A DNA stretch of 64,000 bases, taken from contig CAMAWH010000007.1 of assembly GCA_945861635.1 (NCBI GenBank), forward strand, positions 62,001 to 126,000, given 5' to 3'. The notes under the pieces are model-generated. The model had not been told where the DNA came from. It did not search any database and saw only the letters and a program-made list of their open reading frames with translations. Shown piece by piece: positions 63,829 to 64,000 of this stretch (the first letter of the stretch is position 1; every line of letters starts with the position of its first letter). The translations under genes were made by a program, and so were the position numbers. Origin of the DNA: Klebsiella pneumoniae (lineage in GTDB: Bacteria; Myxococcota_A; UBA796; SXON01).

Positions 63829-64000
63829 CTAGAACTGGAAGTAGATGAACTGGACGTCAAAGGAGGATCCGAGAAAGACTGTAGCAAGGAAAAGTGCGGC
63901 GCAGAGCACGGCTTGAATCGGGCGAGGGATTCGGAGCAGCCAGTCCGGGTCGTCACGGACATACTGGACGCCCTCAACCAGCAGGAGGGGCGTGATGATG
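63829..64000 (-). CDS. MBOAT-family O-acyltransferase, C-terminal end (partial)
   Basis: Only the last 57 residues are in the window. They contain a membrane helix (AVLCAALFLATVFLG) and end in DVQFIYFQF, a terminal motif seen in AlgI/MBOAT proteins. These move acyl groups across the inner membrane for glycan O-acylation. The gene continues beyond the window end; it lies directly upstream of the SGNH-like gene, as is usual for such pairs. Confidence 0.7.
   Translation of the reverse strand, partial: IITPLLLVEGVQYVRDDPDWLLRIPRPIQAVLCAALFLATVFLGSSFDVQFIYFQF

Overview
The window is a gene-dense, GC-rich bacterial chromosome segment with almost no spacer DNA. No gene-free stretch reaches 300 bases; the longest is about 148 bases, between bcsA and a protein kinase gene at 48394-48541. 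A PUFA synthase of the Pfa3 type, a C-terminal signal of MYXO-CTERM type, a Ser/Thr kinase of myxobacterial style and many lipoproteins with metal-binding (MopE-like), FG-GAP and NHL repeats suggest Myxococcota or a close relative in the old 'Deltaproteobacteria'. This is inference from gene content. I see no rRNA, tRNA, CRISPR, IS element or phage gene.

Layout. 1-12.5 kb: the C-terminal part of a PUFA synthase (cut by the window start), a MopE/FG-GAP lipoprotein, ferrochelatase (reverse strand), then a complete oleABCD cluster for long-chain olefins. 12.5-22 kb: oleD overlaps a methylcrotonyl-CoA carboxylase beta gene. Four reverse-strand propeller lipoproteins follow, then biotin carboxylase, a separate biotin carrier, an enoyl-CoA hydratase and a DUF849 beta-keto acid cleavage enzyme, which together resemble a leucine/isovalerate degradation route. 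22-34.9 kb: a leucyltransferase of the N-degron pathway, hot-dog thioesterase, second MopE-like lipoprotein, MaoC hydratase, an active/inactive M16 peptidase pair with thioredoxin reductase, an NlpC/P60-like surface protein, QueG, a Lon-N-domain protein and a rhomboid protease. 34.9-48.4 kb: one long reverse-strand block, read bcsA - RanBP2-finger gene - bcsB - bcsZ - bcsC, then a diguanylate cyclase, a small membrane protein and a PhoB/PhoR-like pair. 48.5-55.3 kb: forward block with a Ser/Thr kinase (PEGA domain), TPR protein, periplasmic binding-like lipoprotein, two Cys-rich lipoproteins, an anchored protein and a small barrel-like protein. 55.3-64 kb: reverse block with an MBOAT acyltransferase (partial), its SGNH-like partner, a lipoprotein, a small protein, yicC, a large FG-GAP lipoprotein, gmk and spoT.

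How they work together. The PUFA synthase and Ole enzymes could link polyene acyl synthesis to hydrocarbon formation. The diguanylate cyclase could supply c-di-GMP to the PilZ domain of BcsA. The MBOAT/SGNH pair probably O-acylates an exported glycan.

The most striking shared feature is a set of eleven predicted lipoproteins whose entire leader is only 7-10 residues before the lipobox cysteine, with no Lys or Arg. For at least four of them no upstream ATG or GTG in the same reading frame could lengthen the leader. Seventeen same-strand gene junctions are exact 4-base ATGA/GTGA overlaps, and these decide many of the starts given here.
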